Below, piece after piece: positions 1-7,946 of a stretch of DNA of 64,000 nucleotides. Source of the DNA: Persephonella atlantica (GTDB taxonomy: Bacteria > Aquificota > Aquificia > Aquificales > Hydrogenothermaceae); assembly GCF_016617615.1 (NCBI RefSeq), contig NZ_JAACYA010000002.1, positions 372,001 to 436,000 of the forward strand, written 5' to 3'. The first letter of the stretch is position 1; each line of letters starts with the position of its first letter. The position numbers and the translations under genes were made by a program. Under the pieces are notes generated by a model. That model was not told the DNA's origin and did not search any database. It worked only from the letters and a program-made list of their open reading frames with translations.

Positions 1-356
1 AGCAGCTCTGTAAGATTAAAATGTTCCTCATCTTCTAAATACCTTGCTATAAGGTCATCCTCGTGAAGTTCTCCACCTTCTAACTTTTTCTTTGAGAGGA
101 AAACATTGCTTGTCCCTTCTAGATCCATATTGAAAGGTTCAAGACACCTATCACAGGTCAGCTGAATTCCACTTTTTATAGAGAGGGATACAAGATAGCC
201 GTCTTTTTCCTTAAATATAAACATATGAACATTTACATCTTTTTTCTCAGAACTGTACTCTGACGGTAGTTCTAAGCTTTTAAATGGAATATCAAACTCC
301 CTTTCAATGTAATCTTCATCCTTAAGCTCATTTTTCAGATTAATAAAAACTGGCAA
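1..356 (-). CDS. YceD/DUF177-family protein, partial (C-terminus beyond window)
   Basis: The reading frame runs off the left edge, giving about 118 N-terminal residues. A CDRCLEPF motif near residue 69 is the paired-cysteine signature of the YceD (DUF177) family, whose bacterial genes usually sit directly upstream of rpmF and are linked to 23S rRNA/ribosome assembly; rpmF would lie off the window. The start is taken as TTG at 356, because GAGGGGTGAT lies 4 bases before it as a strong ribosome binding site; a GTG three codons upstream overlaps that site and is less likely. A TTGAAT-16-TAAATT promoter lies at 392-419. Family identity is fairly sure; the exact role is inferred from the family. 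Confidence 0.75.
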   Translation of the reverse strand, partial: MPVFINLKNELKDEDYIEREFDIPFKSLELPSEYSSEKKDVNVHMFIFKEKDGYLVSLSIKSGIQLTCDRCLEPFNMDLEGTSNVFLSKKKLEGGELHEDDLIARYLEDEEHFNLTEL

Positions 357-391
357 TTTTATCACCCCTCTACACAAAATTTTTCGGCTCT

Positions 392-419
392 AATTTATGC
401 ATTAATAATTTTAATTCAA
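392..419 (-). promoter_or_regulatory. Predicted sigma-70 promoter of the YceD-family gene
   Basis: On the minus strand, TTGAAT (414-419) and TAAATT (392-397) are separated by 16 bases, about 36 bases upstream of the TTG start at 356. The region is AT-rich, so chance matches are possible, but spacing and position fit. Confidence 0.45.
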
Positions 420-495
420 GTTTTGAGAAATTTATGTGAAACAGTTGAAAATTACAGAAAAACAGGGCAGATTTAAAATGAAGGAGGGATTAATC

Positions 496-978
496 ATGAA
501 ATACATAAAATATCTGACTTTAGCTATTCTTATTTTTCAGCTGGCCTTTGCCCTTAGCTACAAAGACCTTTTCCCATACCTTGTTGAGCTGAAAGGCTGG
601 AAAGGAGAAAAACCTACAGGAAGTAAGATTTCAGCCACTTTCGGGGAGATGATAACAGCAGAGAGAAGTTACAAAAAAGGCAGCAAAAGCATACACATCA
701 GTATAATCAAAGGTGGTATAGCAGTTTCCATGTTTGCTCCTTTCAGCATGATTACAGAGATAGATACACCTGAAGAGTATGTAAAAGTTTTCAAGATAGA
801 TAGTTTTAAGGCTGGACTGTCCCATCACAAAAAGGAAAGCTCAGGTCAGATTATTGTACTTCTTACAGGTGATTCTGTGTTTTCAATGGAATACAGAAAT
901 ATGGGATACAAAGAGGCTCTTAAATTGCTGAAAGAGTTTCCCCTCAAAGATATAGCCAGAAAGATATTAGGATTGTGA
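496..978 (+). CDS. Secreted or membrane-anchored protein of unknown function
   Basis: 160 residues. The ATG at 496 is chosen because AAGGAGGGA lies at 481-489 immediately upstream; an upstream in-frame start at 436 has no such site. Residues 1-20 form a hydrophobic signal sequence (KYIKYLTLAILIFQLAFALS), so the rest should be periplasmic or anchored. The mature part has Lys-rich stretches and alternating hydrophobic segments (SIHISIIKGGIAVSMFAPF), compatible with a small beta-rich domain. I do not recognise a family. It is followed after 12 bases by dcd on the same strand, so the two may share a transcript, without any obvious functional link. Confidence 0.7.
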   Translation: MKYIKYLTLAILIFQLAFALSYKDLFPYLVELKGWKGEKPTGSKISATFGEMITAERSYKKGSKSIHISIIKGGIAVSMFAPFSMITEIDTPEEYVKVFKIDSFKAGLSHHKKESSGQIIVLLTGDSVFSMEYRNMGYKEALKLLKEFPLKDIARKILGL

Positions 979-990
979 TATCATAGTTAT

Positions 991-1533
991 ATGATTTTAA
1001 ACGACAGAAGTATAAAACAGCTTTTAAAAGAAGGGGAGCTTCAGATTGAGCCTTTAGATGAGATACAGATACAGCCATCTTCAGTTGACCTGAGGCTTGG
1101 GAATGAGTTCCTCATCTATCCAGAAGAGATTGAGATTTTAGATGTGAAAAATCCAGACCTTGGCAATCAACTGAAGAAAGTTGTTGCTGATGAGGAAGGA
1201 TTTATCATCCAGCCGAAACATTTTATCTTAGCTACCACAAGGGAATACATAAAGCTACCTGACTATCTGACTGCATTTGTTGAAGGCAGGTCTTCACTTG
1301 GAAGACTGGGACTGTTTATTGAAAATGCTGGATGGGTTGATGCAGGGTTTGAAGGAAACATAACGCTGGAGTTTTATAATGCAAACTCAAGACCTCTCAG
1401 GATTTATCCGGGTATGAGAATATGCCAGCTCGTTTTTGCAAAGATGGTTGAACCTGCTGAGAAACCTTACAGGGGGAAGTATCAGGGACAGAAAGGGACA
1501 ACAGCATCCCGCATATATTTAGACAGGGATTAA
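991..1533 (+). CDS. dcd: dCTP deaminase
   Basis: 180 residues, the usual length. Dcd converts dCTP to dUTP (a bifunctional form goes on to dUMP), feeding thymidylate synthesis in the cytoplasm. The family signature GRSSLGRLG is at about 99-107, and GWVDAGFEGNITLEFYN follows at about 114-130 with the catalytic Glu at about 127. The C-terminal GQKGTTASR is the nucleotide-covering tail. It partners functionally with ThyX encoded at 4221-5309. The end overlaps the convergent ridA end by 4 bases. Whether it is mono- or bifunctional cannot be decided here. Confidence 0.93.
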   Translation: MILNDRSIKQLLKEGELQIEPLDEIQIQPSSVDLRLGNEFLIYPEEIEILDVKNPDLGNQLKKVVADEEGFIIQPKHFILATTREYIKLPDYLTAFVEGRSSLGRLGLFIENAGWVDAGFEGNITLEFYNANSRPLRIYPGMRICQLVFAKMVEPAEKPYRGKYQGQKGTTASRIYLDRD

Positions 1534-1910
1534 ACGCCAGCTATAGCCTCTATTTCTACCAGTGCTCCCTTAGGCAGATTAGAAACCTCCACTGTTGCCC
1601 TTGCAGGTTTATGCTCTGTAAAGTATCTTCCGTAAACTTTATTGACAGCCTCAAAATCCTGTATATTTTTCAAATATATGGTGGATTTAATCACATGGTT
1701 AAAGTTCAGTCCAGCCTCTTCCAGGATGGCTTTTATATTCTCCATAATCCTCTCTGTCTGTTTTTCTGCATCACCACCAATAAACTCCTGAGTTTCCGGG
1801 TCTATGGCAATCTGACCAGAAATAAAGAGGAGATTTTCATACTTTACAGCCTGAGAGTAAGGGCCTATAGCCTTTGGTGCCTTTTCTGTCTGTATTATCT
1901 GCATCTTCAA
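1530..1910 (-). CDS. ridA: RidA-family enamine/imine deaminase
   Basis: 126 residues, standard length. RidA hydrolyses reactive enamine/imine intermediates such as 2-aminoacrylate, preventing damage to PLP enzymes. The N-terminal TEKAPKAIGPYSQAVKY and FISGQIAIDPET are typical, and RATVEVSNLPKGALVEIEA near the C-terminus contains the conserved Arg (RATV) and Glu of the trimer active site. It overlaps the hisA stop region by 4 bases, indicating translational coupling at the end of the leftward run thyX-ubiB-hisA-ridA. Confidence 0.92.
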   Translation of the reverse strand: MKMQIIQTEKAPKAIGPYSQAVKYENLLFISGQIAIDPETQEFIGGDAEKQTERIMENIKAILEEAGLNFNHVIKSTIYLKNIQDFEAVNKVYGRYFTEHKPARATVEVSNLPKGALVEIEAIAGV

Positions 1911-2632
1911 TCCTCCAGCTGCTCAAGTTTTATCTTACCTTCATAAAGGGCTTTTCCCACTACAACCCCATAAACACCGTATTTTTTTAGCTGATACAGT
2001 TTCTTCACGTCTTCTACAGTTCCAACTCCACCAGATGCGATAACAGGATGACTGAGGTTTTGGGCAAGGATTTTTGTTCCTTCTATGTTTGGTCCAACCA
2101 TTGCACCATCTCTGTTAACATCTGTGTATAAAAATCCCCAGATATCCATATCGTCAAACTGTTTTGCAAACTCTAATGGTGAAAACTCTGTTTTCTCAAG
2201 CCAGCCCTTTATGGCAACTCTGCCGTCCTTGGCATCTATGCCTACAATAACTTTACCAGAAAAATGTTCAACGATTTTCACAAACTCCCTTCTATTTTGG
2301 TAGGCAAGACTGCCTATTACAACTCTGTCAACGCCAATCTCAAACATCGTCTTAACAGCATCAAAACTTCTCAGTCCCCCTCCAAACTCAACAGGTATGG
2401 GTACAGCCTCTACTATCTGCTGGACTATCTTATAATTTTTAGGTTTTCCTTCAAATGCACCGTCAAGGTCAACAACATGGAGGTGTTTTGCTCCTTTTTC
2501 CTCCCACATTTTTGCAACATCAACAGGATTATCTCCATAAACAGTAACAGCATTCGGGTCTCCCTTGTAAAGCCTTACAGCCTTTCCATCTTTTATGTCC
2601 ACAGCTGGAATAATGAAAGATTTTAGTCCCAT
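1907..2632 (-). CDS. hisA: Phosphoribosylformimino-5-aminoimidazole carboxamide ribotide isomerase
   Basis: HisA is the ProFAR isomerase of histidine biosynthesis, a cytoplasmic (beta/alpha)8 barrel. The start FIIPAVDIKDGKAVRLYKG carries the first catalytic Asp (AVDIKDG), and LYTDVNRDGAMVGPN carries the second (TDVNRDG); the half-barrel phosphate sites VEFGGGLRS and VIASGGVG are present. The ATG at 2632 is preferred over one 6 bases upstream because AGGAG directly precedes it at proper spacing. It follows the ubiB-like stop by a few bases. Other his genes are absent nearby except hisD at 51175, so the pathway is dispersed. Confidence 0.93.
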   Translation of the reverse strand: MGLKSFIIPAVDIKDGKAVRLYKGDPNAVTVYGDNPVDVAKMWEEKGAKHLHVVDLDGAFEGKPKNYKIVQQIVEAVPIPVEFGGGLRSFDAVKTMFEIGVDRVVIGSLAYQNRREFVKIVEHFSGKVIVGIDAKDGRVAIKGWLEKTEFSPLEFAKQFDDMDIWGFLYTDVNRDGAMVGPNIEGTKILAQNLSHPVIASGGVGTVEDVKKLYQLKKYGVYGVVVGKALYEGKIKLEQLED

Positions 2633-2641
2633 ACTCATCTC

Positions 2642-4228
2642 CTAAAACCTCAGTATTTTATAGATAGATATGATACCTAAAAATATAGACATAATAATAA
2701 GAAAAAATCCTGTTGTCTCTTTTCCAGCCATATAAAAAAGCGCAGAGGAGACAAGCATTCCAGAAAAAAGAAGAGCAAATGCAATCTTTCCAACCTGTTC
2801 TCTGTAGAATTTCTGCAGTTCTTCTAAATCTTTGAATATTATCTGAAATGTAACCCTCTCCCTTATCAGCAGTCTGTAAATATGCTCTATCTTAAATATA
2901 AGATAAAAAAACAGCTCAAAGGCATCTCTAACCTCGTAAACCTTTTCAAATATATAATCCTTTGTTGATGTTCCAATAAAATTTTTCAGTCTCTCTGTTG
3001 GATTAAATGTTGGGTCTAACTTTCTTACTGTCCCTTCCAGATTTAGAGCTGCCTTGCCTAAATATGATATGTCAGCAGGAAGTCTCAGATGATTTTCCTT
3101 GATAAAACCTATTATGTCCTCTATCATCTCCCTCAGATTTATCTCGTCAAGCCTTTTATTGTGGTACTTCTCAAGGAAAAACTGAAGGTCAGACTCAAAA
3201 TTCCCAAAATCTGTGTATGGGGTAAACATATTAAACCCTTCGTAAAACTGTATGGCAAGGTTCATGTCCAGCGTTGTGACGGCTATGATGTAATCAAATA
3301 TATATCTTTTTTTTGTTTTTGATAAAAATGCAATCATACCAAAATCTACAGCAACAATTGTTCCATCGTCCAAAACAAACAGATTTCCCGGATGTGGGTC
3401 AGCATGATAAACACCGTCAACAAAAACCATCTTGAAGTAAGCATCTGTAAGGCGTCTTGCTATATCTACAGGGTCAAGACCTTTTTTCTTCAGGATATCT
3501 ATCTCAGATATCTTTGTTCCGTCAACAAACTCTGTTATTAGCACCTCTGGTGTTGATATATCGTAAAAACATCGGGGAATTTTGAATCCTGGATAATCCT
3601 TAAAATTTTCCTGAAATATCTTTATATTCTGTGCTTCAATAGAAAAGTCTGCCTCCTGAAGTGTTGTTCTTTTAAACTGATGTATAACACCTTTCAGATT
3701 AAACTCTTTGACACCTTTAAAATGCCTCTCTAAAAAATCTACAATCATAAGCATAAGCTCTGAATCAAGCTCTATAAGCTCATGAAGTTCTGGTCTTCTT
3801 ATCTTTACTGCAACTTTTTCACCGGTTTTCAGATAACCTACATGAACCTGCGATATAGATGCTGATGCTAACGGCTGAGGTTCTATGTGTGAAAAAATCT
3901 CTTCTAATCTATCTCCATAATTTCTCCTGAGTATCTCCTCAACGATGCTAAAATCAAAAGGTTTCGCCCTGTCCTGCAGTTTTATCAGCTCATCAATAAT
4001 ATAAACAGGAACAATATCTGGTCTTGTACTGAGAACCTGTCCTAACTTTATGAAGGAAGGTCCAAGTTTTTCTAATGCTTCTCTTATTCTCCTTGGCTTT
4101 GCTCCCGGTTCAACCTCCAAACCAAACAGCAATTTAAAATAATCATATATGTTGTGAAAACCAAGTTTTGAAAGGGTAAAGGTAATATCTTTAAATCTCT
4201 TTGCAAGTTTTATCTTCTTTTTAAACAT
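2642..4228 (-). CDS. UbiB/ABC1/AarF-family atypical kinase/ATPase
   Basis: 528 residues. UbiB-family proteins are membrane-associated atypical kinase-fold ATPases needed for quinone biosynthesis or lipid handling. Seen here: the KxGQ signature in PSFIKLGQVLSTRPDI (about 54-69), the Ala-rich loop ASASISQVH, the lysine of KVAVKIRRPE, DPHPGNLF in the catalytic loop, and VDFGMI in place of DFG. Two hydrophobic helices at the C-terminus (about 478-525) should anchor it to the inner membrane. It overlaps thyX by 8 bases. Whether it acts in mena- or other quinone synthesis is inference. Confidence 0.88.
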   Translation of the reverse strand: MFKKKIKLAKRFKDITFTLSKLGFHNIYDYFKLLFGLEVEPGAKPRRIREALEKLGPSFIKLGQVLSTRPDIVPVYIIDELIKLQDRAKPFDFSIVEEILRRNYGDRLEEIFSHIEPQPLASASISQVHVGYLKTGEKVAVKIRRPELHELIELDSELMLMIVDFLERHFKGVKEFNLKGVIHQFKRTTLQEADFSIEAQNIKIFQENFKDYPGFKIPRCFYDISTPEVLITEFVDGTKISEIDILKKKGLDPVDIARRLTDAYFKMVFVDGVYHADPHPGNLFVLDDGTIVAVDFGMIAFLSKTKKRYIFDYIIAVTTLDMNLAIQFYEGFNMFTPYTDFGNFESDLQFFLEKYHNKRLDEINLREMIEDIIGFIKENHLRLPADISYLGKAALNLEGTVRKLDPTFNPTERLKNFIGTSTKDYIFEKVYEVRDAFELFFYLIFKIEHIYRLLIRERVTFQIIFKDLEELQKFYREQVGKIAFALLFSGMLVSSALFYMAGKETTGFFLIIMSIFLGIISIYKILRF

Positions 4229-5309
4229 CTATCCCCTGTTCTTTTAGAAGCTGTTTCATCTGATTTGCAACACTTTGTATCTCCCACTGGGCATGTGGGT
4301 CTGTTCTTTTGGTTATAAAGTCTTTAATCCAGCTGATGGTTCCAGAAACAACAATGGTTGTCTTCCTTCCGTGTGGAAGTATGAAACGGGCATCTTCTCT
4401 TTTTATCTTCCCGACATAAACAGAAAGGTCATAAACTGCTTCACACAGCTGGTCTGTAAGGGTGAAAACATCCTGCAGGGATAGTTTTTTATCTTTGAAT
4501 TCCTGCACAAAATTATCCATTCTGCTGATAACACCTTTTTTCAGCTCATCCTTGGCTTCTGCCTCTTCTATTGTACTTTTATAGTGTTGTATCAGCTTTA
4601 TGTAATATTCTATGATACTATCTGGCAGGTTTACATTCTTTTCCTTTACAGAGGGAGGAATAATTAACACATTCTGGTCTTCCCTGACGTACCTCTGACT
4701 TCTCTGACTGTAGTTAAGGGCTGTGTGTCTTACAAGCTGGTGTGTCATTGTTCTTGATACGTTATCTATAAAGAAAACTGCATAACCATCGTAATCTGTT
4801 ATAAGACCTATAAGTGTTGTATTTTCTATCCTTCCAGCTGGTTTTACAGGAATGTCAAAATCTGCCATTTTGCTAAAAGCTTCCATATACTTTTTTTCAT
4901 CCTCTAAAAGCAAATCTTCAAGATAATGCCTTAGAGAAACACCGATAACTGTAGGAAACTCTGGATTATACTGGGATTTAAATTTTGTAGCTCCTATTTT
5001 TGCAGCGATAATTTCTGCCTTTTTTTCTTTTGGTAAATCTATAAAAGAAGGGGAAAGGTACTGATTGAGCAGATTTTCATCTACCTGCGTAAGGTCTTTG
5101 TAGGCAAAAGAATGGGCAAATACACTGAAATGTTTGTAATTTCCTAATTTTGATAAAAATCTTGCCCTTTCTTCTCTGCTTGATACCCTTGGGTCATTCA
5201 GCAGATAATCAAGGTCTCCAGAAGAATAACATGTCCTTGCTCCTATTGCAGTAAAGGGAATAGTATCTTTGAAGTCCTCAAGACTGAAAATCTGTGTTAT
5301 CAGCATCAT
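4221..5309 (-). CDS. thyX: Flavin-dependent thymidylate synthase, long variant
   Basis: 362 residues against about 220-250 for typical ThyX. ThyX methylates dUMP to dTMP using FAD and methylene-tetrahydrofolate. The signature region reads VRHTALNYSQRSQRY (about 190-204), matching RHRX7S except that the third residue is Thr, not Arg. The C-terminal REDARFILP and KRTDPHAQWEIQ match the family. The N-terminal part (GARTCYSS to SVFAHSF, about 23-69) resembles the ThyX N-terminus, and roughly 105 extra residues separate it from the signature strand. Two ATGs in tandem follow AAGGAG. Functional identity is likely because no thyA is visible, but the insert and RHT change are unusual. Confidence 0.85.
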   Translation of the reverse strand: MMLITQIFSLEDFKDTIPFTAIGARTCYSSGDLDYLLNDPRVSSREERARFLSKLGNYKHFSVFAHSFAYKDLTQVDENLLNQYLSPSFIDLPKEKKAEIIAAKIGATKFKSQYNPEFPTVIGVSLRHYLEDLLLEDEKKYMEAFSKMADFDIPVKPAGRIENTTLIGLITDYDGYAVFFIDNVSRTMTHQLVRHTALNYSQRSQRYVREDQNVLIIPPSVKEKNVNLPDSIIEYYIKLIQHYKSTIEEAEAKDELKKGVISRMDNFVQEFKDKKLSLQDVFTLTDQLCEAVYDLSVYVGKIKREDARFILPHGRKTTIVVSGTISWIKDFITKRTDPHAQWEIQSVANQMKQLLKEQGIDV

Positions 5310-6551
5310 TTATCTCCTTTGCAGTATTTTCTGCTTTATTTCTTCAACGTACAGAACAGCCTGTTCTTCAGCTTTAAAAAAATCATCAATCCTGATCCCA
5401 AGTTCTTTCAGCTCATTTTTCAGAGAAACAAAGTCACCAGCTTCCAGATACTCACATAATTTTATCATCTCTCCAAGTGTTCCTTTCTCTTCCAGTAAAG
5501 CCCTTTTTATTTCCTCATCAATGTTCAGGTCAGACAGCACCTCTTCCTTTGGAAGTCCTAAAAGAATGTCAATCAAGGAAAGAACTCCTGTCAGAAAGGC
5601 CATATCTGGAAAGTTTTTCCCGTGATTTATAATCTTAGCCATGCTCTCCATTACTTTACCCCTGATAAGAGCAAGCTCCAGCAGTGGACTGTCAATACCT
5701 CCAATTTTCGCATCTGCATAAAGCATAAGGAGTACCCATACTTTGAGCTTTTCTATTCCAAGTATCATAATGGCATGTTTTATAGTTTTAATCCTGGAAT
5801 GGAAACTGAAATAGGCAGAATTGACAAACTTTAACAGATTAAATGTTATATGAACATCACTCTTTATAATGTTTTCCACTTCATCAATGGAGGCATTTCC
5901 TCTGTTTAGAGTTTTTAGCAGATTTAACAGTGTCATCTCATAAGGGTCAAATCGTCTGTGGGATATTACAGATGGCCTAGCAAAAAAGTAACCCTGGTAC
6001 ATATCAAATCCCATAGGAAATATCTTACGGAATATATCATAACTCTCCACCTTTTCAGCAATCACAATTTTTCCAATGTCTTTAAGTTTTTTTACAAGCC
6101 GAGGAAGATAACTCTCATTTATCTGGAGCAGGTCTATTTTCACGTAATCTACATACGGAAGCAGTTTCTGTGTGTCTTCCGTTTCAACAAAGTCATCAAG
6201 GGCAAAATGAAATCCTCTCTTTTTGAGCTGTATTATTCTCTGAAGGAATCTTTCTTCTGCAGGGGTGTTCTCCAGCACTTCAATAATGAGATTCTCCGGG
6301 TGAACAAAATCAAAAATCCTATGAAACAGAAGCTCAGCATTAACATTAATAAATGTTTTTTTGTTACCAGTTAGATTCTTTAAACCTATGTTGTTAAATA
6401 TGTTTACTATAACCCGTGACGTTGCCTGATTTTCGTCTTCTATTCGGGCAAAAGCCTCAATATTTTTCCTGTACAGAATCTCATAGGCCACTATCTTTTT
6501 ATTCTTATCTAAAATAGGCTGTCTACCTATATAAATAAAAGACTGTTCCAT
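5310..6551 (-). CDS. EAL-HDOD (YuxH-type) signalling protein
   Basis: 413 residues. An N-terminal EAL-like domain (about 5-200) begins FIYIGRQPILD and has YEILYR (EIL in place of EAL), VNVNAELL, LIIEVLEN, FALDDFVET, YVKIDLLQI, IAEKVES and QGYFFARP. Most metal ligands are recognisable, but the loop after DDF lacks the GTGYSS of active enzymes, so hydrolysis of c-di-GMP is doubtful. The C-terminal HDOD domain (about 205-400) is a non-catalytic HD-like signalling domain. It heads the leftward run that includes thyX, with no gap. Its partner is unknown. Confidence 0.88.
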   Translation of the reverse strand: MEQSFIYIGRQPILDKNKKIVAYEILYRKNIEAFARIEDENQATSRVIVNIFNNIGLKNLTGNKKTFINVNAELLFHRIFDFVHPENLIIEVLENTPAEERFLQRIIQLKKRGFHFALDDFVETEDTQKLLPYVDYVKIDLLQINESYLPRLVKKLKDIGKIVIAEKVESYDIFRKIFPMGFDMYQGYFFARPSVISHRRFDPYEMTLLNLLKTLNRGNASIDEVENIIKSDVHITFNLLKFVNSAYFSFHSRIKTIKHAIMILGIEKLKVWVLLMLYADAKIGGIDSPLLELALIRGKVMESMAKIINHGKNFPDMAFLTGVLSLIDILLGLPKEEVLSDLNIDEEIKRALLEEKGTLGEMIKLCEYLEAGDFVSLKNELKELGIRIDDFFKAEEQAVLYVEEIKQKILQRR

Positions 6552-6612
6552 TCTCCCCTTCCATCTGTTACTGATATAATTTTAATATACATCACATCAA
6601 GGCTGTGAAAAT

Positions 6613-7167
6613 ATGGAAATAACTATCGGCAAAACAAAACTTATTTTGAAAAAAGGGGATATAACAGAAGAGGATGTTGATGTCATAGTAAACGCCGCAA
6701 ATTCTACCCTTATGGGTGGTGGAGGTGTTGATGGGGCAATACACCAAAAAGGAGGCCCTGCCATATTACAAGAGTGCAAAAAGATAAGGCAAACCTCATA
6801 TCCAGAAGGTCTTCCAACAGGAGAAGCTGTAATAACAACGGGAGGAAACCTGAAGGCAAGATATGTTATACACACTGTAGGACCCATATGCCATGGGAAA
6901 TTCGGCGAAACAGAAGAAAAACTTCTATACAACGCATATTACAACAGTTTAAAACTGGCAAAAGAAAAAGGATTAAAGACTATCTCTTTTCCATCTATTA
7001 GTACAGGAGCTTATAGATGCCCTCCTTACCAGTCTGCGAAAATAGCCATAAAAGCAGTTATAGATTTTGTAGGAAAAGAAGATTATTTTGAGCAGATAAG
7101 ATTTATCCTATATACAGATCAGATGTACCATACCTTTAAAGATGCATTAGAGGAAGCAACAGAATGA
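6613..7167 (+). CDS. Macro-domain protein, likely ADP-ribose/O-acetyl-ADP-ribose deacetylase
   Basis: 184 residues, a single macro domain. IVNAANSTLMGGGGVDGAIH (about 25-44) is the ADP-ribose-binding signature with the NAAN and GGGGVDGAI loops of the YmdB/MacroD class; YVIHTVGP and SFPSISTGAYRCP complete the pocket. Members remove ADP-ribose from proteins or deacetylate O-acetyl-ADP-ribose in the cytoplasm. Its stop overlaps the next gene by 4 bases, making an operon with a membrane-anchored Mrr-like protein and an M16 peptidase. The physiological target is not evident. Confidence 0.92.
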   Translation: MEITIGKTKLILKKGDITEEDVDVIVNAANSTLMGGGGVDGAIHQKGGPAILQECKKIRQTSYPEGLPTGEAVITTGGNLKARYVIHTVGPICHGKFGETEEKLLYNAYYNSLKLAKEKGLKTISFPSISTGAYRCPPYQSAKIAIKAVIDFVGKEDYFEQIRFILYTDQMYHTFKDALEEATE

Positions 7168-7946
7168 AATCTGACTTTATAGATATAGCCCTATTTATAA
7201 TAATAGCAGGAATAGTAGGCCTTTATATTTACATAAGATATAGAGAGGAGAAGAAAAAAGAAGAAGAAAACCTGATACCACGCCTGGAGTTTTACAGAAA
7301 CAAATTCCAGAAAGAACAAAAAGAATTTTCAGAAAAAGCAGAGAGGTTCAAAAAAAGGATAGATAAATATGAAAAACAGCTAAAAACAATAAGAAACAAC
7401 ATCCATCAGTATAAATGGAATACAGATGAAAAGAAAATACTGAAAAGTCTAAAAGGAACAGAGTTTGAATGGACCTTTTCTTTTCTCCTCAGGATAATCG
7501 GTTTTGACATTTACGAACCTCCTATACATAAAGACGGGAATATTGATTTTATTATGGAAACAGGAGAGAAAAGTAAGATATGTATAGATTTTATTGATAG
7601 GGTTGCTGTAAAAAAAATAAACGAAAAATATATAAACGAACTCCTAAAGGGAAAAGAAAAATACAACTGCAGTGGTGTATGGATTATTACAAATGGAACA
7701 ATAGATGAAAAGATAAAAAAATACTTATATACTAAAGATATAAACAGTTTTGAATACAGGGATATAATCAGTTTTTTCCCGTCCATAAGAATTGTAGAGG
7801 ATTACTACGAAACACAGACGAAACTACATAACTATCAGCTGCTGTATAAGGAAACAGTGGACGAGGTAATAAGAAGAAAAACATGGATAAACGAAGTGGA
7901 AGAAAAACTTGAAGAAGCAAGAAAAAAACAGATGGTTAAAAGATGA
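7164..7946 (+). CDS. Membrane-anchored coiled-coil protein with degenerate Mrr-like nuclease fold
   Basis: 260 residues. One transmembrane helix (about 7-25), then a charged coiled coil (about 27-82), then a region resembling the Mrr/restriction-endonuclease fold: GTEFEWTFSFLLRIIGFDIY (about 98-117), GNIDFI (about 125-130) and GVWIITNGTIDEKIKKYL (about 171-188). In active Mrr proteins the strand after the Asp carries Q/E-x-K; here it reads KICIDFID with no Lys, so catalysis is probably lost. A second helical stretch ends the protein. It overlaps both neighbours by 4 bases. Fold assignment is by eye and moderate; function is unknown. Confidence 0.65.
   Translation: MKSDFIDIALFIIIAGIVGLYIYIRYREEKKKEEENLIPRLEFYRNKFQKEQKEFSEKAERFKKRIDKYEKQLKTIRNNIHQYKWNTDEKKILKSLKGTEFEWTFSFLLRIIGFDIYEPPIHKDGNIDFIMETGEKSKICIDFIDRVAVKKINEKYINELLKGKEKYNCSGVWIITNGTIDEKIKKYLYTKDINSFEYRDIISFFPSIRIVEDYYETQTKLHNYQLLYKETVDEVIRRKTWINEVEEKLEEARKKQMVKR

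Noticed and set aside
452-479. A TTACAG-16-TAAAAT promoter before the gene at 496
   Set aside because: Its start would fall at about 486, inside the ribosome binding site of that gene.
436-495. An N-terminal extension of the secreted protein at 496
   Set aside because: The start at 496 has an AAGGAGGGA site and then a clear signal peptide; the extension has neither.
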